From an uncultured Collinsella sp. (GTDB taxonomy: Bacteria > Actinomycetota > Coriobacteriia > Coriobacteriales > Coriobacteriaceae), in contig CABUDZ010000044.1 in assembly GCA_902490445.1 (NCBI GenBank), positions 1 to 16,881 on the forward strand: a DNA stretch of 16,881 nt, written 5' to 3'. This document shows positions 1 through 7,589 of this stretch, piece after piece. The notes under the pieces were generated by a model, which saw only the letters and a list, made by a program, of their open reading frames with translations, was not told where the DNA came from and did not search any database. The position numbers and the translations under genes were made by a program. Numbering within the stretch: the first letter of the stretch is position 1; each line of letters starts with the position of its first letter.

Positions 1-46
1 ATGACAGCCCCATGTAGTTCGCAGCCCCTAATCCTCTGAGAACCGT

Positions 47-275
47 GTCCCAGAATTCACGTCCGGAGTGGGATGCGGCTTCCGCCTGTGGCCCCGTTGG
101 GAAACCACATCCCACTCCGATCACAAATTCCGGGTCGCACTTTCCGCCAAGACCCTCAACCGGAAAGCACATCCCGTTTCTCAGCCGAATACTGGGATGC
201 ATTTTCCGCAGAGCCCCTCAACCGGAAACTGCATCCCATTCCAAAGACAAATTCCGGGACACAGCTTCCACAACC
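47..275. repeat. 62-bp-period tandem array of imperfect hairpins
   Basis: The related 8-mers tgggatgc (69), cgggtcgc (131), tgggatgc (193) and cgggacac (255) recur at exactly 62-bp intervals. Each of the first three units is an inverted repeat. Arms 64-83 and 100-119 match at 18 of 20 positions, 131-146 and 161-176 at 12 of 16, and 193-208 and 223-238 at 15 of 16. The fourth unit keeps only its left half. Whole units repeat without unique spacers. There is no gene in 1-355; this array and the terminator account for most of it. The function is unknown. Confidence 0.8.
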
Positions 276-285
276 CCGTGTTAAG

Positions 286-313
286 AAAAAAGCCTCGAGA
301 ATCTCGAGGCTTT
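286..313 (-). terminator. Rho-independent terminator of the flavodoxin-like gene
   Basis: A perfect palindrome pairs agcctcgag (291-299) with ctcgaggct (303-311) around a 3-nt loop. Read on the minus strand it is followed by a T run. It lies about 40 nt beyond the stop of the minus-strand gene ending at 356. Confidence 0.85.
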
Positions 314-355
314 CACGTTTGTACGATTGAACGCGCGGCACCGCAAGCGGCGAAG

Positions 356-907
356 TTATTCGCCCAAAACGGCCTTTTTTGCGGCTGCAGCCATGTTATC
401 CAGATCTTCCTTGGTGGGATGGTCCTTCGCGGCAACCCAGTTGTCGAGCAGCAACTTAGCGCGGGCGTTGTCGGGATCTTGCTCGAGCATGGCCTCGTAG
501 CGCTGCTTGACCGCGAGGCCCATCTTGCCCTGGCACATCGCCCAGCCCGCAAGCTCGGCATCCCCAGCCAAATTGGAAGTTACGCGGTCGATAATCTGCT
601 GGTAATAGCTCTGGTCGGCCCCAAAGCCGCAGGTGCCAAACAGAAAGACGCGCTTGCCGTGCAAGGCGGAGAGCAACGCCGCGACCGAAGGCGTGCACGC
701 GCCCTTGTCGCACCAAAAACCGACGAGCACCGTGTCGGCCGCGCAGGCGCCCTGCGCCTCGAGCGCAACCTGATCTGCATCCGCATCGTCGCTCAACGCC
801 GCGGCATGGACAAACTCAACGCCCGCAGCCTGCAGAGCGCGCTTGATCGCGCCCGAAACCATCCTGGTATTACCGCTCTTGCTGTTAACCACCAAAGCGC
901 ACGTCAT
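356..907 (-). CDS. flavodoxin family protein
   Basis: A 183-residue protein that probably binds FMN and shuttles electrons in the cytoplasm. The N-terminus ALVVNSKSGNT is the typical flavodoxin phosphate-binding loop after the first beta strand. GFWCDKGACTP (about residues 59-69) and LFGTCGFG are where the flavin-contacting loops fall in this fold. The C-terminal third (QGKMGLAVKQRYEAML onward) resembles the stand-alone flavodoxin-like family Pfam Flavodoxin_3. The ATG at 907 was chosen because GAGG lies 10 nt upstream; a GTG at 913 is the alternative but has GAGG only 4 nt away. The gene appears monocistronic, with its own promoter and terminator. The redox partner is not apparent nearby. 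Bilirubin-reductase-associated flavodoxins are of similar type, but no partner reductase is seen here, so no pathway is assigned. Confidence 0.85.
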   Translation of the reverse strand: MTCALVVNSKSGNTRMVSGAIKRALQAAGVEFVHAAALSDDADADQVALEAQGACAADTVLVGFWCDKGACTPSVAALLSALHGKRVFLFGTCGFGADQSYYQQIIDRVTSNLAGDAELAGWAMCQGKMGLAVKQRYEAMLEQDPDNARAKLLLDNWVAAKDHPTKEDLDNMAAAAKKAVLGE

Positions 908-965
908 AGTCACGTTGCCTCGTTTCCCCCAAAACTAAAGCCACTAATGCAGTTAATAGATGAAT

Positions 966-993
966 ATCTTAGTACTAACGTGACAGATGTAAA
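966..993 (-). promoter_or_regulatory. predicted promoter of the flavodoxin-like gene
   Basis: On the minus strand a TTTACA -35 (988-993) is followed after 16 nt by a TAAGAT -10 (966-971). Transcription would start about 50 nt before the ATG at 907. Confidence 0.45.
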
Positions 994-1033
994 CCACCGT
1001 CTGTCGATTGATTAATTTACCCCACGGGCTTCC

Positions 1034-2893
1034 TCACTGGGCGAATTGGCTGCGGTAGAGCTCGGCGTAAAAGCCACCTGCCTCGAGCAGTTCATCGTGC
1101 GTGCCGCGCTCGATAATCTCGCCGTCGCGCATGACCAGGATGCAGTCGGCGTTGCGGATGGTGCTCAGGCGGTGCGCCACCACAAAGCTCGTGCGACCGG
1201 CCATGAGCTCGTCGAATGCCGCCTGCACCTGCAGCTCGGTACGCGTATCGATGCTCGACGTTGCCTCGTCCAGCAGCAAAATCGCCGGGTCGGTGAGCAT
1301 GACGCGCGCGATGCACAGCAGCTGTTTTTGACCCTGGCTAAACGTGCCGCCGTCCTCGCCAATCACCGTGTCGTAGCCTTTCGGCAGCTGCACGATAAAC
1401 TTGTGCGCATGCGCGCGTTTGGCCGCCTCGATAACCTGTTCGCGTGTGGCATCGGGACAACCGTAAGCGATGTTTTCCGCCACCGTGCCCTCGAACAGCC
1501 AAGTATCTTGCAGCACCATGCCAAAGGCACGGCGCAGGCTTGCGCGCGTGTAGTCACGCGAGGAACGGCCATCGACCGCGATGCGACCGGCATCGATATC
1601 GTAAAAACGCAGCAGCAAATTGATGAGCGTTGTCTTGCCACAGCCCGTGGGGCCGACGAGGGCAAAGCGCGTGCCGGGCTTGGCATCGATGCAGATATCC
1701 TGCAGCAGTTTGCGGTCGGGCACGTAGCTAAAGTCCACATGCTCAAAGGCAACCTCGCCCTTCGGGGCGGCGAGCTCAATGGCATCCACAGCGTCGGGCT
1801 CCTGCTCGCGCGCATCGAGCAGCGCAAACATGCGGCGCGCCGAGGCGTACGCGGTCTGGATCTGCGTGATGACGTTGGTGACCTCGTTGAACGGCTTGGT
1901 GTACTGGTTGGCATAGGACAGGAAAATCTGCACGCCGCCCACCGTAAGCGCCGCTGGCACGCCCGTGATCACGCCCACGCAGCCGATCACAGCGACCACG
2001 GCATAGATGATGTTATTGATAAAGCGCGTGCCGGGGTTGGAGAGCGAACCCATAAACTGCGCGCGTTCACCTGCTGTATAGAGCTCGGCGTTAAGGGCAT
2101 CGAAGCGCTGCTGAGCGTGCGGGCCGTAGGCGAAGGCGTCCACCAGCTTTTGCTCACCCACATACTCCTCGATATGACCGCCGAGCTGCCCTTGAATACG
2201 CTGCTGAGCCGTAAAGCTTTTGTTGGAGAGCTTGGCGATGGCGCCAGCTGCAAAGATGGAAAGCGGCGTGACGAGCACCACCACGAGTGTCATGGTCAGG
2301 TTAATGGAGAGCATAAACGCAAGCGTGCCCACGATGGTGATGACGCCGGTAAAGAGCTGGGCAAAGCCCTGCAGCAGACCGTCGCCCACCTGATCGACGT
2401 CGTTGACCACGCGGCTCATAAGGTCGCCGTGGGCATGGCTGTCGACAAAGCTGAGCGGCATGCGGCTGAGCTTGTCGCTCGCCTCCACGCGCATGTCGCG
2501 CACCGTTTCGTAGGACAGGCGGTTGACGCAGTAGCCCTGCAGCCACTGAAAGGCCGCAGCACCCATCACGACAATCGCGAGTTTGGTAACGAGCGGCAGC
2601 AGCGCATCGAAGTCCACCTGCCCGGTGGCGACGATCAGGTCGATGCCCTCACCAATGAGGATGGGCGTGTAGAGCTGCAGAATCACCGAGATGGCGGCGC
2701 TCACAAACGACGCCGTAAACGAAATACGGTGCGGGCGAACATAGCCCAGCAGGCGGCGCGTCACCGCGCCCACGGGATAGCGCTCGGGATCACCGGGTTG
2801 GCGCGGGCCGTCGCCCAGGTCGTTGAGGTTATCGTTGCCGGACACATTAGCGGTCATCGTGGCGACCGAACCGGAAGAAGTATACGGGTTCAT
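1034..2893 (-). CDS. heterodimeric ABC exporter, catalytically competent subunit (transmembrane + ATPase domains)
   Basis: A 619-residue ABC half-transporter of the multidrug/lipid exporter type, with an N-terminal six-helix membrane domain (about 55-345) and a C-terminal ATPase. Walker A is GPTGCGKTT (414-422), the signature is FSQGQ (518-522), Walker B is LLLDE (539-543) with catalytic Glu543, and the switch is His574. The SQGQ signature differs from canonical SGGQ. That fits the partner of a degenerate subunit in a heterodimer of the LmrCD, BmrCD or TM287/288 type. The start ATG follows the upstream stop directly (TAGATG) with AAAGGAGGG 7 nt before it, so the two genes are translationally coupled. 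The first 40 residues are polar and poorly conserved-looking. The substrate cannot be deduced. Confidence 0.93.
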   Translation of the reverse strand: MNPYTSSGSVATMTANVSGNDNLNDLGDGPRQPGDPERYPVGAVTRRLLGYVRPHRISFTASFVSAAISVILQLYTPILIGEGIDLIVATGQVDFDALLPLVTKLAIVVMGAAAFQWLQGYCVNRLSYETVRDMRVEASDKLSRMPLSFVDSHAHGDLMSRVVNDVDQVGDGLLQGFAQLFTGVITIVGTLAFMLSINLTMTLVVVLVTPLSIFAAGAIAKLSNKSFTAQQRIQGQLGGHIEEYVGEQKLVDAFAYGPHAQQRFDALNAELYTAGERAQFMGSLSNPGTRFINNIIYAVVAVIGCVGVITGVPAALTVGGVQIFLSYANQYTKPFNEVTNVITQIQTAYASARRMFALLDAREQEPDAVDAIELAAPKGEVAFEHVDFSYVPDRKLLQDICIDAKPGTRFALVGPTGCGKTTLINLLLRFYDIDAGRIAVDGRSSRDYTRASLRRAFGMVLQDTWLFEGTVAENIAYGCPDATREQVIEAAKRAHAHKFIVQLPKGYDTVIGEDGGTFSQGQKQLLCIARVMLTDPAILLLDEATSSIDTRTELQVQAAFDELMAGRTSFVVAHRLSTIRNADCILVMRDGEIIERGTHDELLEAGGFYAELYRSQFAQ

Positions 2894-4738
2894 CTAGCAA
2901 CCCTCCTTTGAGCAAGTAGGCGCAGGGGCAGTCGGGGCGGACGCGGGCACCGTGCTCCCCTGCTGGCCCTCGAGCTCCTCGCGGCGCAGCTGCGACTGGC
3001 AAATCTCGCGATAGAGCTGGCAGCTTGCATACAGCTCGTCATGCGTGCCCAGGCCCGCAACCGATCCGTGGTCGAGCACGCAGATCATGTCGGCATCGCG
3101 CACGGTCGAGACGCGCTGGCTCACGATGACCGTCGTGAGCGGCAGCCCGCCCTCGGCGGCACCGCGCACGCTGCGCTCGCGGATGGCACGGCGAAGCGCC
3201 GCGTCGGTCTTAAAATCGAGCGCCGAGGCGGAGTCGTCCATGATCAATATCTGAGGCGAGCCCACCAGGGCGCGCGCGATGGTCAGGCGCTGGCGTTGGC
3301 CACCGCTGAAGTTCTTACCGCCCGCCTCGACCGGGGCATCGAGCCCCTGCGGCTTGTTGCGCACGAATTCGCTGGCCTGCGCCATATCGAGCGCCGCCCA
3401 GAGCTCATCGTCGGTCGCTGACTCGTCACGCCAGGTCAGGTTGCTGCGGATGGTGCCGCTCACCAGCGACGCGCGCTGCGGGACGGTCGCGACCACATGG
3501 CGCAGCTGGTCGAGCGGCCAGGCGCGCACGTCGGCGCCCATCACGCTCACGCTGCCAGCGCTCGCATCGTACAGGCGCGGGATAAGCGAAACGAGCGTGG
3601 ACTTGCCGCTGCCCGTGCCGCCGATAATGCCGAGCGTCTTGCCCAGCGGCAGCTCCAGCGTCACATCGCTCACGGCATTTGCCGCGCCCACGCCAAACGA
3701 AAAGCTCGCATGGTCAAAGCTCAACGCAGGAACGGGAGCGACATTGCCCGGCTCGGGCAGTGCGACCGGCTGGTTGCCCTCATCGGTAATGCTCGGCACG
3801 CAATTGAGCACCTCGTTGATACGCGACGCGCTGGCGCTCGACTTGGTAAAGACCACGACCAGGTTGGCGACATACACGATGGAGGTGAGGGTCTGCGTCA
3901 TGTAGTTGACGAACGCCATGACCTGACCCTGCGTGAGCTCGCCCACGTTGACCTGGATGCCGCCGACCCACAGGATGGCGCACACGCCCAGGTTCATCAC
4001 AAGAAACGTGACGGGGTTGAGAATCGACGAGAGCTTGCCCACCGCGATGGCAGTATTGGCCTGGTCATCGGCGGCTTGGGCAAAGCGCTCGCGCTCATGG
4101 TCCTCGCGCACGAAGGCGCGAACCACGCGGGCGCCCGAAAGGCCCTCGCGGCAGATAAGCGCGATGCGGTCAAGCTTTGCCTGCAGCTGCTTGTAGTACG
4201 GGATACAGCGCGCCATGACAAACCAAAACACCAGGCCGATGGCGGGCGTGCAAATCAAGAAAATCACGCCAAGCTTAAGGTCGATGGCAAGGGCCGCGAC
4301 CATGGAGCCCACCGCCAGGAAAGGCCAGCGGATGAGCATACGCACGCCCAGCGCCACGGCGAGCTGCACCTGGTTGACGTCGTTGGTGATGCGCGTGATG
4401 AGCGACGGCGTGCCAAAGCGATCGAGCTCAGCATAGCTCAGCTTGTTGATGTGCTGGTAGAGCGCGCCGCGAATGTAAGTACCCATGCCCTGCGAGGTGA
4501 GCGCCGCCATCTTTTGGCAGACGAGCGTAAACGAGATGCCAATCACGGCCATGGCGGCGAGCACCATGCCGTAGTGGACGACGGCGTTCACATCGTGCGC
4601 GCCGATGCCCTTATCGATCATCTGGGCAATCACCAGCGGCGTTAGCAGGTCAAAGATCACTTCGATCAGCTTGCACGCAGGGCCAATCACCATACACCGG
4701 CGAAACTTGCCACCAAAACGCCTGAGCAGCTCAATCAT
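2894..4738 (-). CDS. heterodimeric ABC exporter, degenerate-site subunit (transmembrane + ATPase domains)
   Basis: A 614-residue ABC half-transporter and first gene of the two-gene operon. The membrane domain spans about residues 15-300. Walker A is GGTGSGKST (373-381) and the signature is NFSGGQ (476-481). Walker B ends in LIMDD (498-502), so Asp502 replaces the catalytic Glu. The switch position is Gln541 instead of His (IVSQRVST). This pairing, with a canonical signature but a degenerate Walker B and switch, is the hallmark of the non-hydrolysing site in heterodimeric exporters. The C-terminus is a Pro/Ala-rich tail ending CSKEGC. The ATG at 4738 was chosen because GGGAG lies 9 nt upstream; an in-frame TTG at 4771 has no ribosome site. 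The substrate is unknown. Confidence 0.93.
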   Translation of the reverse strand: MIELLRRFGGKFRRCMVIGPACKLIEVIFDLLTPLVIAQMIDKGIGAHDVNAVVHYGMVLAAMAVIGISFTLVCQKMAALTSQGMGTYIRGALYQHINKLSYAELDRFGTPSLITRITNDVNQVQLAVALGVRMLIRWPFLAVGSMVAALAIDLKLGVIFLICTPAIGLVFWFVMARCIPYYKQLQAKLDRIALICREGLSGARVVRAFVREDHERERFAQAADDQANTAIAVGKLSSILNPVTFLVMNLGVCAILWVGGIQVNVGELTQGQVMAFVNYMTQTLTSIVYVANLVVVFTKSSASASRINEVLNCVPSITDEGNQPVALPEPGNVAPVPALSFDHASFSFGVGAANAVSDVTLELPLGKTLGIIGGTGSGKSTLVSLIPRLYDASAGSVSVMGADVRAWPLDQLRHVVATVPQRASLVSGTIRSNLTWRDESATDDELWAALDMAQASEFVRNKPQGLDAPVEAGGKNFSGGQRQRLTIARALVGSPQILIMDDSASALDFKTDAALRRAIRERSVRGAAEGGLPLTTVIVSQRVSTVRDADMICVLDHGSVAGLGTHDELYASCQLYREICQSQLRREELEGQQGSTVPASAPTAPAPTCSKEGC

Positions 4739-4782
4739 AAAAAGGCGCTCCCTATCATCATCTCTCTTCAATCTGATTCATG

Positions 4783-4811
4783 ATAGTACGGCGAACCCTG
4801 AAGATGCGTAA
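4783..4811 (-). promoter_or_regulatory. possible promoter of the first ABC exporter operon
   Basis: On the minus strand TACTAT (4783-4788) could be a -10, with a weak TTACGC (4806-4811) 17 nt upstream. Start would be about 40 nt before the ATG at 4738. Confidence 0.25.
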
Positions 4812-5064
4812 GCAACTCGTTACAGAAGAGTCTTGAGCGGTGGTAAAAACCGTCACTGTTTTGGCGCAGTTAGCAAGCGACATAACGCCAGGGATTCAAT
4901 TATCAGATAAATGTGACCCTTCAGGCGGTTTTGGTCGGCTACCCGCGAGTGCCGGCAGGGCGTTTGGTAGTCGAGCGATTCCGCAGGCAAAGCCGAGGAC
5001 CAGCGAGACACCACTCCATCACGCCCGGACCACGTGGCCGCCTATGTTTTGGCAAAGTCAGCGA
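4812..5064. other. non-coding stretch, nothing recognised
   Basis: This part of the 475-bp gap between the exporter operon and the SRP RNA has short open frames without ribosome sites or recognisable protein features. It contains a CCACGTGG palindrome near 5030-5037. No RNA family or element was recognised. Confidence 0.4.
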
Positions 5065-5164
5065 GCGCCACCCAGAGCGAACAAGTTGGCATGAAAAAGG
5101 CAAGGCATAGACCTTCTGGTCATGCCTTGCCTTTTGAATGACAAATTGTCGCTCTGGGTGGCGC
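5065..5164. repeat. nested inverted repeat: perfect 16-bp arms around a terminator hairpin
   Basis: Outer arms 5065-5080 (gcgccacccagagcga) and 5149-5164 are exact reverse complements. Between them lies a second perfect 14-bp stem (5095-5108 with 5122-5135), and inside its loop GACC pairs with GGTC. The whole 100-bp segment can fold as one interrupted hairpin. Confidence 0.85.
5095..5135 (-). terminator. strong hairpin terminator downstream of the SRP RNA
   Basis: The stem AAAAGGCAAGGCAT / ATGCCTTGCCTTTT is perfect over 14 bp. Read on the minus strand it ends in TTTTT. It also has TTTT on the plus strand, so it may work in both directions. Confidence 0.7.
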
Positions 5165-5213
5165 GCAGCGTCGAGCATTGCGCGGTTTGGTAAAACCGCG
5201 CAAAAAGAAAGCC

Positions 5214-5319
5214 CGTGCGCTCGATGGATTCGGATGCCCGACAGAGGCTCCTTATGGCTGCTTCCTTCCGGACCTGACCAGATTCGGAACATGTCGTCAT
5301 CCGAACCCATCGAACGCGC
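5214..5319 (-). ncRNA. ffs: signal recognition particle RNA, small bacterial type (4.5S)
   Basis: This RNA scaffold binds Ffh and FtsY to target membrane proteins during translation. The minus strand contains the near-invariant core GGTCAGGTCCGGAAGGAAGC, with the GGAA tetraloop that FtsY and Ffh recognise. The ends pair in a long closing helix: 5298-5319 (GCGCGTTCGATGGGTTCGGATG when read 5'-3', 22 nt with mismatches) with 5215-5236. No Alu domain is present, so it is the roughly 105-nt small form. A U-rich tract (CTTTCTTTTT) follows, then a GC-rich hairpin at 5178-5203 and the terminator at 5095-5135. A good promoter precedes it. It lies downstream of tadA on the same strand, an order also known in Bacillus (tadA, scr). 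Exact ends are approximate. Confidence 0.95.
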
Positions 5320-5333
5320 TAGGCGCTCGATAT

Positions 5334-5362
5334 ATCTTACCTGCTCCCGCCCGATGGGGCAA
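5334..5362 (-). promoter_or_regulatory. promoter of the SRP RNA gene
   Basis: On the minus strand TTGCCC (5357-5362) and TAAGAT (5334-5339) are separated by exactly 17 nt. The -10 ends about 14 nt before the predicted RNA 5' end. Confidence 0.7.
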
Positions 5363-5371
5363 GACAGCTAA

Positions 5372-5441
5372 TTTGGGACGGGGCCTTTTTGACTACTCGG
5401 GCAATCGGATCGGCAAGTAGTCAAAATAGCCCCGTCCCAAA
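5372..5441. repeat. 25-bp inverted repeat with 20-nt loop
   Basis: Arms 5372-5396 (tttgggacggggcctttttg then actac) and 5417-5441 match at 23 of 25 positions as reverse complements. It sits just upstream of the SRP RNA promoter. There is no protein potential. It may be an intergenic mobile hairpin; function unknown. Confidence 0.85.
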
Positions 5442-5459
5442 AAGACTGGTCTGACGCTG

Positions 5460-5621
5460 CGCCACGAAAAGGGCCTATCTACTACGTTTAGGCCGCAGGG
5501 GTCAACCATAGCCGGCTTTTTCGAAAACCGGCAAGCTTTCTACCTGCGGTTTTAATTTCGCAAAATTCGGGATGATCGAGGATACTCGGTTAAACGTAGT
5601 AGATGGCCGCATTTCGTGGCG
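5460..5621. repeat. 162-bp multi-branched inverted-repeat element
   Basis: Outer arms 5460-5490 and 5591-5621 match at 27 of 31 positions as reverse complements. Inside are further stems: ccgcagg (5493-5499) with cctgcgg (5543-5549), gccgg (5511-5515) with ccggc (5528-5532) around ttttcgaaaa, and small stems near 5554-5567 and 5578-5589. The layout resembles a folded multi-helix RNA or a small non-autonomous element. No known riboswitch family was recognised. Confidence 0.75.
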
Positions 5622-5671
5622 GACGGTCCGACCCAAGGCCCAAGGCAGCCAGCCTCGCATGACCATTCACG

Positions 5672-5740
5672 AAGTTGCGGTGGAATACGGACTGAATTGG
5701 CACCTTAAAGGCAAAAACACTCCGTATTTCACCGCAACTT
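5672..5740. repeat. 20-bp inverted repeat with 29-nt loop after tadA-glxK
   Basis: Arms 5672-5691 (aagttgcggtggaatacgga) and 5721-5740 match at 19 of 20 positions. It lies 16 bp beyond the stop of the minus-strand fusion gene and could end or stabilise its transcript, but there is no T run after the stem. Confidence 0.85.
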
Positions 5741-5756
5741 ATCGAGGGGATGGGTT

Positions 5757-7538
5757 TTAGAGGCGAGCGAGGTCGTAGGCTTGGGCGGCTGCTTCACCGG
5801 CGCAGATGAGGTTGGTTGTGGCTTCTTGCGGATTGAGTGCCTGCTCCAGGTCCATGGGCTTGCGGCAGATCGGAAGCACCAAGTCGATGCCCTGCTCATA
5901 CACCGCGTCCAGATAGTCGGCGCGACCGCCCACGACAGTGGCCACCGGCTTGCCATATCGCTTGGCGCGGCGGGCCACACCCACCGGCGCTTTGCCGGCG
6001 GCGGATTGCTCGTCCATATTGCCCTCGCCCGTTATGACCAGGTCGACATCGCGCACGCGCGCGTCAAATCCCACGAGATCGAGCACCGTCTCCACGCCCG
6101 AACGCAGCTCCGCGCCGAGCGCCAGCAGCGCGGCGCCCAGGCCACCGGCAGCGCCCGCGCCGGGCACGCCGAGCACCGAGCCAAATGTCCGTGCGCCCTC
6201 GGGTGTGCGCAACAACCCCTGGGCCCGAGCCTCGACAATTGCCGTATCGAGTAGACGACCGTAGCCGACCATCCAGCTGTCGCACCTGCTCAGCGCCTCG
6301 GCGTCACCCGTCGGCAAGCCTTTCTGCCCGCCAAACACCGCTAATGCGCCCCGACGCCCCACGAGCGGATTCTCGACATCCGAAAGCACAACGATACGAG
6401 CGCCATCCAAAGCCTGCAGCGCTGGCGCCAAATCAACGCTCGCCACCCGCTCAAGGCCGGCAAGACCGGGGGCGATATCGCAGCCCCGATCATCGACCAC
6501 ACGCGCGCCCAGCGCCTGCAGCATACCGGCGCCACCATCGTTGGTGGCGCTGCCGCCCAAGCCAATATAGATAGTCTTTGCCCCGGCACGAACCGCACGG
6601 AGCATCAGCTCGCCCACGCCATAGGTTGTAGCAGCCAGCGCCGACGACTCCGTGCAAGGCGAATACCCAATGCCAGCCGCCTCGGCCATCTCGATGACCG
6701 CGGACTCGCGCTCGGCATCTACCAGCATCCGGGCAGACACGGGTTCACCAAAGGGACCTGCCACCTCGCAGGTCGAGAGCTCGCCACCACGCGCGGCAAC
6801 GGCGTCGAGCGTTCCCTCGCCACCATCTGCCAGCGGCAAAGCGTTCAGCTCGGCATCGGGCCAAACGCGGCGCACGCCCTCGGCAACCGCTGCCTCCGCC
6901 TGCGCGCTCGAAACGCTGCCCTTAAAGGAGTCAATTGCCAGCAGCACGCGGCGGGGCCGGCGGCACGCAGGACCAAAGTCAACCGCCGTGTCAGCATCCT
7001 CACCGGCACCTGCAAGCGCTGCGGCGTGAGCGGCATGCGCCTCAAGATCGGCCCCACAACCGCAATCAGTGCCGCCCGCTCCGCGCAGACCGCCAAAATA
7101 GCTACTCAGCAGCTCGCGGCATTCATCCGCCAGGACCCCAGCCGTCACGTTAAACCGATGATTCAGGCGCGAATCGGCATTCAGGTCATACAGCGAACCC
7201 AGCGCGCCCGCCTTGGCATCACTCGCGCCATACACGCAGCGCCCCACGCGCGCGTTAACCATAAGCCCCGCACACATGCAGCAGGGCTCGAGCGTCACGT
7301 AGACCGTGCAATCGGAAAGGCGCCAGCGACCGAGCGACCGAGCGGCAGCGCACAGGGCCGCAAACTCGGCATGAGCCGAAGGATCCTGATCGAGCTCGCG
7401 ACGATTATGCGCCCGCGCGACAATCTCGCCCGCGCGCACCACTACGGCTCCGATGGGCACCTCGCCCACCGCCGCGGCGGCGCGCGCCTCCGCCAGCGCC
7501 TCACGCATGAACTTCTCGTCGATTTCGGTGATCGTCAT
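5757..7538 (-). CDS. fusion of tRNA-specific adenosine deaminase (TadA) and glycerate 2-kinase
   Basis: A 593-residue two-domain protein. Residues 1-150 are TadA, which converts A34 to inosine in tRNA-Arg(ACG). They carry HAE (56-58; zinc His and catalytic Glu) and PCCMC (85-89; zinc Cys86 and Cys89). Residues about 196-593 are a full GlxK-type glycerate kinase, which phosphorylates glycerate with ATP. Its motifs are AIDSFKGS (201-208), LPLADGGEG, GLGGSATNDGG (327-337), GVPGAGAAGGLG (458-469) and TGEGNMDEQSAAGKAP. A Gly/Ala-rich linker of about 45 residues joins them in one uninterrupted frame. The ATG at 7538 was chosen for its upstream GGGAAGG; an in-frame start at 7589 would run into the tRNA promoter. 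Catalytic residues are intact in both halves. Whether the product is cleaved is unknown. Confidence 0.93.
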   Translation of the reverse strand: MTITEIDEKFMREALAEARAAAAVGEVPIGAVVVRAGEIVARAHNRRELDQDPSAHAEFAALCAAARSLGRWRLSDCTVYVTLEPCCMCAGLMVNARVGRCVYGASDAKAGALGSLYDLNADSRLNHRFNVTAGVLADECRELLSSYFGGLRGAGGTDCGCGADLEAHAAHAAALAGAGEDADTAVDFGPACRRPRRVLLAIDSFKGSVSSAQAEAAVAEGVRRVWPDAELNALPLADGGEGTLDAVAARGGELSTCEVAGPFGEPVSARMLVDAERESAVIEMAEAAGIGYSPCTESSALAATTYGVGELMLRAVRAGAKTIYIGLGGSATNDGGAGMLQALGARVVDDRGCDIAPGLAGLERVASVDLAPALQALDGARIVVLSDVENPLVGRRGALAVFGGQKGLPTGDAEALSRCDSWMVGYGRLLDTAIVEARAQGLLRTPEGARTFGSVLGVPGAGAAGGLGAALLALGAELRSGVETVLDLVGFDARVRDVDLVITGEGNMDEQSAAGKAPVGVARRAKRYGKPVATVVGGRADYLDAVYEQGIDLVLPICRKPMDLEQALNPQEATTNLICAGEAAAQAYDLARL

Positions 7539-7571
7539 CGTTCGCCTTCCCTGTTGCAAATTCAAAACGAT

Positions 7572-7579
7572 GCTATCAT
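7572..7579 (+). promoter_or_regulatory. extended -10 element for tRNA-Ser
   Basis: The sequence gctatcat, preceded by T (TGcTATCAT from 7571), is an extended -10 ending 10 nt before the tRNA 5' end. The -35 region is poor, as is usual with extended -10 promoters. Confidence 0.4.
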
Positions 7580-7589
7580 TACGACTCAC

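Noticed and set aside
47..275. CRISPR array
   Set aside because: The period is regular, but the whole 62-bp unit repeats, including its internal hairpin. There are no unique spacers and no cas genes.
68..1015. 315-codon plus-strand open frame across the hairpin array
   Set aside because: It runs through repeats and a terminator, then opposite the flavodoxin-like gene; there is no domain or ribosome site.
1046..2911. 621-codon plus-strand open frame
   Set aside because: It is antisense to an ABC exporter gene with all its motifs. Its product is low-complexity (Ala/His/Arg-rich), as expected of a GC-rich shadow frame.
5572..5760. 62-codon plus-strand ORF
   Set aside because: It overlaps the arms of two inverted repeats, has no ribosome site and matches no known protein type.
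5757..7538. Frameshifted or misassembled pair of genes
   Set aside because: The frame is continuous, the linker is Ala/Gly-rich without internal stops, and both domains are complete, so a true fusion is the simplest reading.
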